From Simmondsia chinensis (Eukaryota; Streptophyta; Magnoliopsida; Caryophyllales; Simmondsiaceae), in NCBI GenBank assembly GCA_018398585.1, contig JAGTTD010000006.1:2864501-2928500 (forward strand): a DNA stretch of 64,000 nt. The letters run 5' to 3'. The position numbers were made by a program, and so were the translations under genes. Of the stretch, positions 24,571-34,828 are shown piece by piece; the stretch's first letter is position 1; each line of letters starts with the position of its first letter. A model generated the notes under the pieces. That model had not been told where the DNA came from. It searched no databases and saw only the letters and a program-made list of their open reading frames with translations.

Positions 24571-24800
24571 TCAAAATGTTGTTTTTAATGGCGCTTTTGG
24601 AGATGAATGAAATTACACGTTTTGCCCCTCTACAACGTCATGATTGAGGGTATGTTTGTAATTTTGGGGTGCATAGGGCACGTGATTAGGTGGGGTAATT
24701 GCCGCGTGCCGGCTGCCATCTATGAGATGAGATCCGAATCTTATTATTATTACGTAAACGTAATGATATAAAGTTTGAAGAGAAATAATTACTTTGTTAT

Positions 24801-25303
24801 CTGAAATTTTGACTTTTTTGCAAAATGATCTAATTTAAAAAATAAAAATAAAAAGTAATCTAATTCTAAAATTATTTTATAAAATAACTCATTTTATCAG
24901 AAAAAGTAAAAAGGCGCCGTTTGAAATGGTGCCTCTAAGGGGGATCCCCAATTAGAGCTGTTTCAAACGGCGCTTCTAAGGGAGTCTCCAGGTTGACGAT
25001 GTAAGAAAATGGGAATTTTACCTCTTGAAGGTAGGCGCCGTTTGAAACGGCTTCTCCCATTGGATTTTCTTAGAGGCACCGTTTGAAACAGCTCCACCCG
25101 AAGACTCCCTTAGAGGCGCCATTTGAAACGGCTCCACTCGAGGATCCCCCTTGAAACGGCGCTCTCTTATTTTTACTTGAAACGGCGCCTTTTCACTTTT
25201 TTGACAAATCGGGTCATTTCGCAAAATAATTTTAGAACCAGGTTACTTTTTTAAATTTTTTTAAAATTAGGTCATTTTGTAAAAAAAGTCTGAAATTTTA
25301 GTA
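24801..25303. mobile_element. TIR element with internal GCCGTTTGAAACGGC array
   Basis: Both ends share an inverted repeat of about 130 bp, starting CTGAAATTTTGACTTTTTTG on the left and matched by the complement of the 25170-25303 segment. Between them lie about seven partial or complete copies of the palindrome GCCGTTTGAAACGGC at 24911-25190, with two CTAAGGGGGATCC/CTAAGGGAGTCTCC spacers. No transposase frame is present. It lies 0.5-1 kb upstream of the DEL gene. Confidence 0.75.
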
Positions 25304-25507
25304 CTTTTGGAACACTTGAAATATTTGTATTTATTTTTTAAATATTTTAATATTTTAATATATATAATAAAATATTTTAATATTAAATATTTTATTATTT
25401 TGTGTATTTGTTTGAATTTGATAATTTTTTTTTTAAATTTGATCAATTATATACAAAAAAAAAAAAGCTAAAGTAGCACATAATTACGGTGATATATATA
25501 TATATAT

Positions 25508-25850
25508 AGCGCTCTTATGAAATGGTGAGAGCGTGAGAGGGACGAATCTTTGCCCTACATTATAATAGATAGCTAAGATTTGTTGGACATTAAAAAAAAT
25601 AACAATTTACGGTCAATATTTAATGAGTATTGAAAAAAATAATTTTCCTCCCTTACACCTTTTTTCTTTCTATCCCATGAAGGAATATGGACAGTAATTA
25701 TTTTATTTTTTTTAATATTTAACAAAGAAAGGGTAAGAGAGGAAAATTTTTTTTTTAATGTTTAATAAATATTTGCTGTCCAATACAATGAAGGGCAAGG
25801 ATTCGCCTCTTTCACGTTTTCACCCTCTCGTAAGAACGTCAATATATATA
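25508..25850. mobile_element. MITE with GCTCTTATGAAATGGTGAGA-type ends
   Basis: Inverted ends of about 55 bp (AGAGCGTGAGAGGGACGAATC on the left; the right end is the complement of a GAATTCGTCTC-like variant). They are flanked on both sides by (TA)n. The interior carries AAATTTT tracts and a TAAATATT word. A second copy of the family is at 30407-30690. Confidence 0.7.
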
Positions 25851-26152
25851 TATATATATAAGCTGTGATAACTTTTTTAGCAAAAATTCATCAAATTACA
25901 ATAAGAAACTCGCCAAATGGTAATGTAAACTAGTATTGAAATCATATGTCATGATATCACTTTTCGGTATAAAAAAAAAAAAACCATCAAATTTTAATGA
26001 AAATACTATGATCAACAAAATTTTTAATAAAAATACTAATATATTATTGGAATAATCTTTCATTTTAGCATTTTTCGATGAAAATTTATTAAATTTTGAC
26101 AAAAATGTACTTGATTGATAAAACTTAAAAATACGTAAGTGATAAAATATTT

Positions 26153-27220
26153 AAACCTCAAGTTATCCCAACAATAACAACCTTCCCAGTAGGGGTGAAG
26201 AAAGGTACCTCATTACCCGAAAACCCAAAGAATCAAACTGAACTCGACCCGAAAAATTAGGGTAACCAATCCGGAGATGTCCAATTCGGGTATACCCGAC
26301 CCATTGAAATATGGATATCGGTTCAGATACGGATATCATTTTGAAAAATTTTCGGGTACCCATTCCAACCCGATATTAATTATATGCATATTGTCATAAA
26401 CAAATATTTATCTTATATTTAGGATATTGATTAATTAAACAATGTTGCAGATTTAATTCTAAATCCCAACAAAAAATTTTCAGACTATATATTTTTTTCC
26501 TTTTTGCTTTTAACAAAGCTTACCCTATTTTAAGATGGTTATAATTTTATGACTATTAAAGTATGACAATTATGTGTATGATCTTTTCAAATTTTAAATT
26601 CTAAAGTTTAAGTGGAATTATGTTATAATAATTTTATAATAAAAAATGTTACAAGTCACTAGAAAACAAGTCACGAAAATGGCACGAGAAAAATGGTGCT
26701 AGAAAGCAGTTTGTCGTAAACGACAAACTATTCCCTAGTCGTGCCATTTTTGTGCGTCCAATTCTCATGACGCGTAGCATTACTCTTTTATAATAGACTC
26801 ACAAACAACTTAATAGTATATTAGTGGATAGTTGTTTATACCTCTAACAAAATTGATTTTATGAGAAATTTTAATTAAATAGGCGGGTACCCGACCCGAT
26901 GTGATCCAACCCAATCTTTTAGGGTATTCGATTGTGTAGATCACATTATAGGTAATAATATTTGTGATTTTAGTGTTTCGGATACCCAAACCGAACTACA
27001 TTTCGGACAAGGTACCCAACCCATGCTTACCCCTACTTCCCAGTGCCACAAAGGCTCCCGTCGAGACAGGGCCTAGGGGGTTGACATGTACACAACCTTA
27101 CCCCTTCAGGGTGTTATCCTAAAGAGAGGTTGTGTCCGAGTGCCCCAAATACTAAAAAACAAGAAGCAAGAAGCAAACGAAACAATAAATCAACAATAAA
27201 ACAAACCTCAAGTTATCCCA
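26153..27220 (-). mobile_element. Au-type SINE split by a hAT MITE
   Basis: The 18-bp direct repeat AAACCTCAAGTTATCCCA (26153-26170 and 27203-27220) bounds an Au-type element in minus orientation. Its (TTG)n end is at 26171-26189 and its body at 27036-27170. The two parts are separated by the MITE at 26190-27035. Removing the MITE and one copy of its TSD gives a continuous element. Confidence 0.85.
26190..27035. mobile_element. hAT-type MITE, GGGTACCC-rich, nested
   Basis: An 846-bp element starting TAGGGGTGAAG and ending GCTTACCCCTA. It is flanked by the perfect 8-bp repeat CTTCCCAG (26182-26189 and 27036-27043). It inserted into an older Au-type SINE. Its ends carry CGGGTACC/GGTACCC words. 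A hairpin (AGTTTGTCG ... CGACAAACT) lies near 26709, possibly a further nested element at about 26647-26785. Confidence 0.88.
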
Positions 27221-27379
27221 CTATATATATTGAAACGTCAAAAAATTTAGATGGTAAATGGTCAAACATCGTAATAACGAAGTATAATATTCCACATCTA
27301 TACTAAACCACGAGATTAATTTACAAATTAAATATATAAAATTTATCACAGTGCACCTTGAAGTTTGATAAATGTTCAA

Positions 27380-27495
27380 ACTGTAATGCGTTTAAGCGAC
27401 AGTGAAAACACTCCGCTAAGCTACACAAACACTGAGAGAAGAAAATTAAGAGAGCGAATGGGATTAGATACCCCAGTGGTCCTAGCTGTAAATTA
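27380..27495 (+). pseudogene. plastid 16S rRNA fragment (NUPT)
   Basis: ACACTGAGAGAAGAAAA and GAGCGAATGGGATTAGATAC followed by CCCCAGTGGTCCTAGC match the conserved ~780-800 region of plastid/cyanobacterial 16S rRNA as I know it, with several substitutions. Weaker similarity reaches back to AATGCGT at 27381. It is an old nuclear insertion of plastid DNA, not a working rRNA gene. Confidence 0.72.
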
Positions 27496-28002
27496 CCTTA
27501 AAAATAAGGGTATTTAAATCATAAATTTTCTTATTATGTTTATTATATTCTAATTAATTTAAAATCGTAATAATATAATCTTGAATTTAATGTTATGATA
27601 GTGATTAAACTTTTAACGAAATTCTGAATCAATGTAAATACATTATATCAAATTACATAACAAATAAAAAAGTATATTTTAAAAAAATATTTTTGAGCAA
27701 ACACTATAGATATAATTTAAGGAAAATTATCCTTTAAATACCAGAATGATTTAGTGTTTATTGGCTTAGTAGCATGATAATTTAATACAGAAAATAAGGT
27801 GCTTTGAGATTTAAAAGTTTAAAAAAAAAATTATTACTTAGATATCTTTAGCCAAGTTTTGAATATTTATCATGAAATTATTTTAAAATTTTAATATATA
27901 TACAATAAGGTATCACGAGTTTTGAATATTTCATGACATGGTTACCCTGTGCCGGAAGTTGATAAATTTTTGTAAATATTTAACCAATTTTATATAAAAT
28001 AT
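27496..28002. other. no gene recognised
   Basis: Very AT-rich DNA with no coding sequence or clear repeat structure. Confidence 0.4.
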
Positions 28003-28023
28003 ATAGTATATAAAAATATACAT

Positions 28024-28256
28024 AGGAACATACCCAGTGCCTCAAGGGCTCCCGCCTACGCAAGGTCTGGGGGGGCGGATGTACGCAACCTTCCCCCTTC
28101 AGGGTGTTAACATGAAGAGAGGCCGTTTTCTAGTGCCCCCAACCTGAGGGTGAGGACTTCCCAAGAGGTCACCCATCCTAGTACTACTCTCGCCCAAGCA
28201 AGCTTAACTTCGGAGTTCTAATGGGATCCGGTAACGGAGTGTTGGTGCCCTCTTTG
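28024..28256 (-). mobile_element. 5S-headed Au-type SINE
   Basis: On the minus strand: a 5S-derived head (CCGGATCCCATTAGAACTCC, AGTTAAGCTTGCTTGGGCG, GGATGGGTGACCTC), then AGGTTGGGGGCACT and the Au-type body, ending GGCACTGGGTATG. A 21-bp direct repeat starting ATAGTATAT flanks it with one mismatch (28003-28023 and 28257-28277). Confidence 0.9.
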
Positions 28257-28274
28257 ATAGTATATGAAAATATA

Positions 28275-28835
28275 CATGATTATGAAAATATATATGTGAG
28301 TTATTTATATTTTAATACGCTGATATTTTCAAAAATAATAAAAAAAAACTCTAACCTAAGTTTTCGTCATATTAATAAAAAGGTACCTAAGTTTTTATCG
28401 TATTAATAAAAAATTTCATCTTTGACGTGATAATGTCAGTTTTAGTGAACAAAACTGATGTAACAGCTATGATTTTATTAATAATACTACAGTAAAATAA
28501 CAAAAATACTCTACAATAACCATATTTTAAAACAAATTGAGCAAAAATAAATAGTTTCAACTGAATATAACATGTCCAATATCATGCTTATAAAGTAAGA
28601 ATAAAGGTGTTGAAGCATACTTTAGGTCCTTTTTTGTAGCTTTGATAAAAAACAATTGTCATATCAGCTCTGTCAATAAAAAATAACATCGTCACGCTTG
28701 TGAGGGGGACTTTTTATTAATACAACAAAAACATAAGGCCCTTTTTAATAATTTAAAAGAGTCAGAATTATTTTGATCATTTCAAAAAATATCAGGATGC
28801 TAAAATATTAATAAACTTATACATGTGCAATGTCA
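28275..28835. mobile_element. TIR MITE, same family as 51358-51905
   Basis: Inverted ends contain TTTTAATA, 'gatattttcaaaaataata' and TATTAATAAAAA words matching the complement at the right end. The conserved interior includes 'tttgacgtgataatgtca' and 'acaatcatattttaaaac'-type words shared with 51358-51905. There is no coding frame. Confidence 0.7.
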
Positions 28836-30406
28836 ATGTTTTAGGCAGAAATGCAATGAAATACGATAGGAAATCACCTCATTTTGATGTAAACTACTTA
28901 CATATTGCAAAAATCATGTATCATGTCAACATTTTTTTTGCAAAAGAAAAATAAAACTCTAATGAAGATATTTATATATTATAAGATTTATACCCCACTT
29001 TAGCATTTTATAACAAAAATTTATTAAATTTTGGCGCAAGGGTAATTGAATGATGATTTTTTAAAAATTTAAGATATCTAAGTAGTAGAATTTTAAACCT
29101 CATCGTCCTTGATTGTATATATTAAAATGCAAAAATATTTAAGTGATAAATGATCAAATCTTATAATACCTAAATAATAATTTTTGAAATTTACACATAT
29201 TAAACTTTTGCCATAATCCAAAACCACTTTCACTGGGAAGGGTTAGTGCAATATACAATTATAATAATATATGCCAATTATGTTAGGTCTTGTTTGATGC
29301 ATAAAATTAAAGCCCGGACGACTGAAACTATAATTGGAGTTTGAAATTTCAATTATGTTTGGTTCATTTTCTAAAACTGAAATTATATCGAGCTGGGGTA
29401 TAACTGAAATCATAATTCTAATTCTTAAGGTAAGAGGAAGGAACCATAGTTTCATGTCAACTTACTGACCCTAAAAACCAAAATAAGCCAACTCAATTAA
29501 CTTGAAACCTAAATGACTTCAAACTGAAATACTCAAACCGACCCATATGTGGCCTAAAACACAAGATGACCCCACGTAAATGACTAAAACCAATACAGAT
29601 ATGAGCTGACCTGAATCTAACTTGATTTCCAGTGGCTAACCACTCTTCATACGCTATGATACCAAATCTGTCATGTTTGACAACGCTATGGGTTTGTTTA
29701 GAACATAAAATTTTTCAATTTTCTTTATAAAAATAAAAAATAAAAAATCTTCAAGTTAATTAAAAAAAATTAAAAATCTCTTTTAAAAGTCAATTTTCTA
29801 AATGAAGAGGTTAGAAAAACAATTTGAAAATTTTGAAAAACAATTTAAAACTATTTTCCAAAAGTTCTCCACCTATATATATTCTAAACAAGATTCTTTT
29901 CTTCCTACACCCTTGCCATCAAGCATTACGACTAAACGATCTTCACTTTAAAATTTTGTATCTCAAAGTAGTATTTGTACCTAAATCAGTTTCTCAATTT
30001 TCACGGAACAAATATACTCAATCACGCCATTTTGGATCATATTCGGATTGTGTTGTTGAGTTCTCGGATTACAGGTATCACTTTATGCCTATAACTTACG
30101 GCAAACGAGAGAAGGACCACGAAAAATGCAGGCAGTGGCGAGCAGCATGCTGTAAGCGGGGTGGTGGGCGTCGGTGGGTGGGCACGTTCTAGGCAGAGAG
30201 TGGCGGGTGGCGGTGCATTGCAAGCAGCAACTAGTGGCACCGGGCAGCAAAACGACAACTGGCAGGTGGCAAGCGACCCGCAACTTGTAAGCGATAGCCG
30301 ACAGTAGTCGACAGAGGCAACGGGAAAAAGAAGAAATAGCAGGACAAATGCAAATGATAAACAAAAAAAAAAAAAAAAAAAAAGAAACAACTTTAGTCAA
30401 TTTTCA
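28836..30406. other. no gene; decayed repeats and a GC-rich island
   Basis: 29270-29450 resembles a decayed MITE ('gttaggtcttgtttg' with internal inverted words). 30115-30330 is a GC-rich island made of GGTGGCGGG/CAGCAAC words with no believable protein. 30362-30384 is a poly-A run. The 122-codon frame at 29824 has no family features. Confidence 0.4.
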
Positions 30407-30690
30407 ATATGAGAGGGTGAGAACGTGAGAGGAGCGAATCTTGACCGCCTATTATTTGTTAAATATTAAAAAAAAAGAACAATTTACGGCCCATACCCCT
30501 TTATAGGACAGAAAGAAAGAACGGGTAAGGGAGAGAAGTTTTTTTTTTCAATACTCAATAAATCTTAACTATAAATTTTTTTTTTTTTTAATGTCCAACA
30601 AATCTTGGCTGTCCATTACAATAGAGGGACATGATTCACTCCCTTTCACGCTCGCACCCTCTCATAAGAACGCCACTCTATATATGTATA
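30407..30690. mobile_element. MITE, second copy of the 25508 family
   Basis: Ends GAGAGGGTGAGAACGTGAGA and the complement of CACGCTCGCACCCTCTCATA form an inverted repeat. The interior contains 'aacaatttacgg' and TTAATGTCCAACAAATCT words shared with 25508-25850. (TA)n-like sequence flanks the right end. Confidence 0.7.
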
Positions 30691-30947
30691 TACATACATA
30701 CACAAAAAAGGAGTAGTTTAGGACAAGAAGCCAAAGATATAAACAATAACCTCTATCTAAAATAACTACTACTACGATCAATATTAAAAAAATAAAAAAA
30801 TTAGGATCATATCTAGATATAGATCTCTTTATTAACTAGAAGGTCTTTGGATATATAGATATAAAGGTTAAGAGAAAGTAGGATGTTCTCGTTACTTGAA
30901 CACATTTTCTAATTTTCCATTCTAAACATGCATTTTAAATGGAAAAT

Positions 30948-31080
30948 AAATAACAACAACAAACCTAGTGCCATAAGAGCTCCCACCAACGCAGGGTTTG
31001 GGAGTAAGATGTGCGCAGCCTTACCTCTTCAAGGTGCTGCCTAAAGGACTATGTCCGAGGGTCCTCCACCTGAAAAGCAA
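30948..31080 (-). mobile_element. Au-type repeat
   Basis: AACAACAACAAACCTAGTGC followed by the inverted Au-type body ('cgcagggtttgggag', GGGTCCTCCACCTGAAAAGC). There is no 5S head and no TSD was established. Confidence 0.65.
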
Positions 31081-31129
31081 AAACAAAACCATAGAGCAAC
31101 AATAAAGCATGCAAATGCTACGATCTATA

Positions 31130-31440
31130 TCGGTCCAAGGAACAATCAACCAATCCAATCAACGAATCAATGAATCAATTGATCAACGAACTCAAGATAT
31201 TAATATATGCATATATAATCAATACAAATATAGGAAATTACAAGTATAGAATATATTTATATAGAAAGAAAAGGGAGAGGGAGACTGAGTGAGAGAGAGA
31301 GAGTTGGATTGGGGGGGGGGCTCAGCAATTTTCATCCATACCTCTTCCCTAACACTCCATGTATAGAGTTAGGGAAGGGATATAATCGTAATAAAGGACT
31401 TAACCTATTTATTTATACCTAAAATACCCTTCAATTAACT
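31130..31440 (-). mobile_element. LTR-like repeat with CTATACATGGAGT promoter motif
   Basis: In minus orientation it matches 57700-58080 and 58250-58425: TAGGTATAAATAAATAGG, 'taactctatacatgg' and a CT-rich stretch. The shared TATA-plus-pyrimidine-tract layout is typical of an LTR promoter. The ends were not defined. Confidence 0.5.
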
Positions 31441-31574
31441 ATTATATTTTGGTTTCTATCCGAGGCCAAATGGAAAATAAAAAACTGAAAATGAAAATTA
31501 TGTTCAATTTCTAAGCATAACCTAATGTTTATTATAGAGTTCAAATGAGAGAGAGATGTTACAAGACAAGGCTT

Positions 31575-32090
31575 AGGTGAATGAAAATTTTTAAGGAGTA
31601 GCTATTAATCAATCTTAGCATTTCTTAAATAAAGGCTTAGCAAGATATTGCATTCCGATAATAACCTTCTAAAATTTGCTCCTGGCCTCAAGGTCGAGAG
31701 TTCGATTCCCCACATGAATCTCACCGTGAGAATGTGTGCCTTGACTTAACTGGGATATGTGGCTGGTGGGTAGCTGCATAGACCCACAGTTTACCGGGTA
31801 ACCGGGTTCCGTGTTGACAAAAAAAAAAAATAACCTTCTAAAATTTTATCTAAATTTCAAAAATATTAATTGCCGATAATTAGCACTTCCAATCTCATAG
31901 AATGACTATCCGAAATTCAAAAATGCCAATTATTTGCAATTAATATTTTGAAATTTGGATAAAATTTTAGAGAGGCGTTACCCGAATGCAATATGTTGCC
32001 AAACCTCTATTCAAGAAATGCTAAAGTTGACTAATAGTTACTCATTTAAAAATTTCATTTTCACCTAAGCTCATCTATTTCCTCTCATAC
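31575..32090. mobile_element. TIR element with ~150-bp inverted ends, hosting a SINE
   Basis: The left end (GCTTAGGTGAATGAAAATTT) and the complement of the right end agree over about 150 bp, through CTATTA and TTTAGCATTTCTT words to ATTGCATTC. The copy is interrupted by a SINE at about 31675-31825. There is no transposase. Confidence 0.72.
31675..31825 (+). mobile_element. tRNA-derived SINE with 16-bp TSD
   Basis: Carries a B-box-like GTCGAGAGTTCGATTCCC near 31692, a body with TGTGCCTTGACTTAACTGGG, and a poly-A tail near 31820. The direct repeat TAACCTTCTAAAATTT lies immediately on both sides (about 31661-31676 and 31832-31847). The A box is missing, so the copy is probably 5'-truncated. It is nested in the TIR element. 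Confidence 0.78.
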
Positions 32091-33334
32091 ATAGGAATTG
32101 GAAATTCAAATCGATTACGGTAGAGAAAGAGAGTTTCAAATTTTGCATTTTGAATAATTAACTTCTAAATTTTCATTTTTAATTTTTGAACCATGATTTC
32201 TAATTTAAAATATAGCAAATTGTAAACAAAAAATAATATCGAATAACCCTGAACAATATGAACTTGAAAAACTTCACTTTAGACAAAAATAGAAGTACAA
32301 AGAAAAACCGAAAAATTTTCAAACAAAAATGCTCGTATTTAAAGCACATTTTACGAAAGGACTTATGTAGAACGTGCTTCCGAACAAAAAGTTATTTTTC
32401 AAAGCTGTTTACAATCGTTGATCGAAAAGTACCTGTTTACAATCATTTTAATAAAAGAAATACAACATAAATGTGTTGGAAAAGAGTATAGAAGTAACAC
32501 AACCAACTCAAAATTCCTCACATAACAGGATATATTTGATTCATTTCGTACCGTCGAAGTCTTCTAGTGCCCAGGGACGCCTGTGCATTAGCGCTGCTAT
32601 GATTGAACCTCTAATGTAGTAGTCTACTCCATAAGAAAATAGCGTCTTCAAGAAAGACTCGACCACACGGGACTACTTATTCGTCTTCAAAAATGTTGCT
32701 CTTGCGTCGCCTCAACCAAATCAATCTCTCTTTATATTAAGGCAAGTGGGTTAGGCAATTTGAATCATGGACCTTTTATCTTAAAGCTCTGATTTTAACA
32801 GTGTTCAACAAGTAGACGACATATTCGTTGGCTGAATCAAAAACCGATACCATTAACATTTACTTTGACGATGAAGCTGCCTATCCCACAATAAAGCTTC
32901 AATACTTGGCTTTCACATTGGTAAGGAGGGTACAAGTACAATATTTTTCCCAAAACAGAGATACGGACTCTAGGAGATGGAGGATGAGTTTCGAGCCCAA
33001 GACTTTGAACTTTGGATAAAAGACTATGAACTTCACAAAGTCCAACTGGATTAATAACCTTACAAGTCCGAGTGAGATACAAGTCAAATTTCATCGAGCC
33101 ATAACCCAACTCACAGAGTTGCCATGTAGAAGTGGGTATATAAGGTCAACTATAGTTTCATCTCAAAATCAATGGATATTAGACGGAGTAGTCCACTTAC
33201 TTTGTATGATGATCCCTTATTTCTCACCACATTGATATAGGACTTATCAGACTCATATGTGGATTCGTTAACAACGATTAAACCAAATGCAGGAGCAATT
33301 AAATCTACCACTTCAATCCATGCCTATAACATGT
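32091..33334. other. no gene; SINE-like remnant near 32920-33110
   Basis: On the minus strand 32970-33060 contains CTTGGGCTCGAAACTC (B-box-like) preceded by an A-box-like word, probably an old SINE. The frames found across 32828-33444 are not supported as genes. Confidence 0.4.
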
Positions 33335-34786
33335 TCACAATCGGAAGTGTCGAGGAAGACGCCCACATTGGCTTTGCAGCCTCAGAATCTCTTTTGCAAA
33401 CTCTTGATTGCCGGTTAGCAAAAGCCCATTCAAAACACGATTGAACGTAAATTTTCGAGGCAAGAACCCTCTATCAACCATCTCTATTAACAACTTACCC
33501 GCACCCACCAAATCCTCCGATTTCTTCCTCACAAACATCGAACTTATCAAGATATTATACGTATCCAAATTGGGCAAACATTTACCACCATTCATCCTAT
33601 CAAACAAATCCAACCCTTTCTCAATCTCCCCCAAATCGCAATAATATCGAATCAAAAGATTGTAAGTTTGAACACCCGGCTCGCACCTATCACCCTCCAT
33701 CCTTCCCACGAACTCCATCGCTCTATCCATTGCTCCTATATGACATAGCCCACGAACCAACAAATTGTAAGTAGTCAAATTCGGCACATACCCTTTTCTC
33801 ACCATCTCTTCAAACACTGAAATAGCATTCTCCACACTATCTTTCTTGCACAAAACTTGAATCAAAGCATTATAAGTCGCAACATTCGGAAGAACACCCT
33901 CTTCAACCATCAAATCAAACACTCTCTTCGACCGTTTAACCTCCCCAACAACACCAAACCCATGAACCAAAGTTGTATATGTAACCACATCAATCTCAAC
34001 ATCCCTCCTCTTCATCTCCATGAAAAATTCCCAACCTTCATTAATCAAACCGGCCCGAAAATACCCTTTTAGAATTATATTATAAGTAGTCAAATTAGGG
34101 CTCAATCCCTTCAAAATCATCTCCTTCAACACCTCCAATGCCTTATTAATCCTCTTAATCAAACAAAACCCATTTGCAATTATATTATAACTAACAATAT
34201 CAACCCCAAATCTCCCTTTCAAAACCCTAAACAACTCATAAGCTTTCTCAACCCTCTTAGACTTACACAACACATCAAGTAACACATTAAAGCAAATCAA
34301 ATCTTGTGGGCACCCATGATTATGCATAGAGAGAAAGATCTTCACAGCACGGTCGGGTTTCCCAGCCGAGACGTACCGTTCGATGATTATCGCGAAGGTT
34401 CTCGGGGACGGGCGCCCCGGGAGGCGGCCGAGGAGGGACCAGAGGAGATTGTAGCGGCGGAGACGGGCGGCGATGTCGATGGCGATGTCGAAGGAGGAGA
34501 GAGAGTGGGTGTAAGTGGGGTGGTGGCTGAGGGTTTGGAAGAAGTGGAGGGCTTTGGGGCCGTGGTTCCATAGGCGCTTAAGGGTTAGGTTAACTAGGGT
34601 TTCGGACCAGGGGATTGATGGGTCTTGTAAGAGGGTTTTGGTTAGGGTTTCTGTGGTTAGGATGATTCCGGCGAGTTTGGCGTCAAGCGGCGGCGGCGGC
34701 GGCGGCGGCGGAGAGAGGGTTGAGTGCTGTGGAGAGAGATGAGGGAGGAGAGGGTGAATGGGTTGTCTGCGTAGGGGTGTAAGCAT
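33335..34786 (-). CDS. mitochondrial P-class PPR protein, OTP43-like, 483 aa
   Basis: Single-exon gene from ATG 34786 to TAG 33335. The N-terminus is basic, Pro-rich and low in acidic residues (residues 1-35), suggesting a mitochondrial presequence; a (CGG)n tract encodes the Pro run. About ten 35-residue PPR motifs fill residues 125-470, for example DVVTYTTLVHGFGVVGEVKR and NVATYNALIQVLCKKDSVEN. There is no E or DYW domain. The C-terminus LLLTGNQEFAKEILRLQSQ and the phrase VLCKSKRVEKAYELFR match Arabidopsis At1g74900 (OTP43) as I remember it, and the length is nearly equal (482 aa). OTP43 is needed for trans-splicing of nad1 intron 1 in mitochondria. Orthology is inferred from memory and needs an alignment. 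A decayed partner lies at 58838-59025. Confidence 0.9.
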   Translation of the reverse strand: MLTPLRRQPIHPLLPHLSPQHSTLSPPPPPPPPLDAKLAGIILTTETLTKTLLQDPSIPWSETLVNLTLKRLWNHGPKALHFFQTLSHHPTYTHSLSSFDIAIDIAARLRRYNLLWSLLGRLPGRPSPRTFAIIIERYVSAGKPDRAVKIFLSMHNHGCPQDLICFNVLLDVLCKSKRVEKAYELFRVLKGRFGVDIVSYNIIANGFCLIKRINKALEVLKEMILKGLSPNLTTYNIILKGYFRAGLINEGWEFFMEMKRRDVEIDVVTYTTLVHGFGVVGEVKRSKRVFDLMVEEGVLPNVATYNALIQVLCKKDSVENAISVFEEMVRKGYVPNLTTYNLLVRGLCHIGAMDRAMEFVGRMEGDRCEPGVQTYNLLIRYYCDLGEIEKGLDLFDRMNGGKCLPNLDTYNILISSMFVRKKSEDLVGAGKLLIEMVDRGFLPRKFTFNRVLNGLLLTGNQEFAKEILRLQSQCGRLPRHFRL

Positions 34787-34812
34787 TTTTCCCCTTGTTT
34801 TCTCAAGAGTAA

Positions 34813-34823
34813 CTTTATATAAG
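34813..34823 (-). promoter_or_regulatory. TATA-like sequence just upstream of the PPR gene
   Basis: On the minus strand CTTATATAAAG ends about 27 bp before the ATG. If used, it would leave almost no leader, so transcription may instead start further up, inside the adjoining transposon (34829-36077). Weak evidence. Confidence 0.3.
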
Positions 34824-34828
34824 AAAGG

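Noticed and set aside
24911..25190. CRISPR-like or E2F-binding interpretation of the GCCGTTTGAAACGGC array
   Set aside because: Spacing is irregular, both orientations are mixed and the array is enclosed by transposon inverted ends in plant DNA; the E2F core TTTSSCGC is not matched.
30037..30400. 117- and 103-codon minus-strand frames
   Set aside because: Phe/Leu runs from a poly-A tract and low-complexity GGTGG words; no gene context.
34304..34742. Gly/Glu-rich plus-strand frames opposite the PPR gene
   Set aside because: Antisense shadows of the GC-rich PPR N-terminus.
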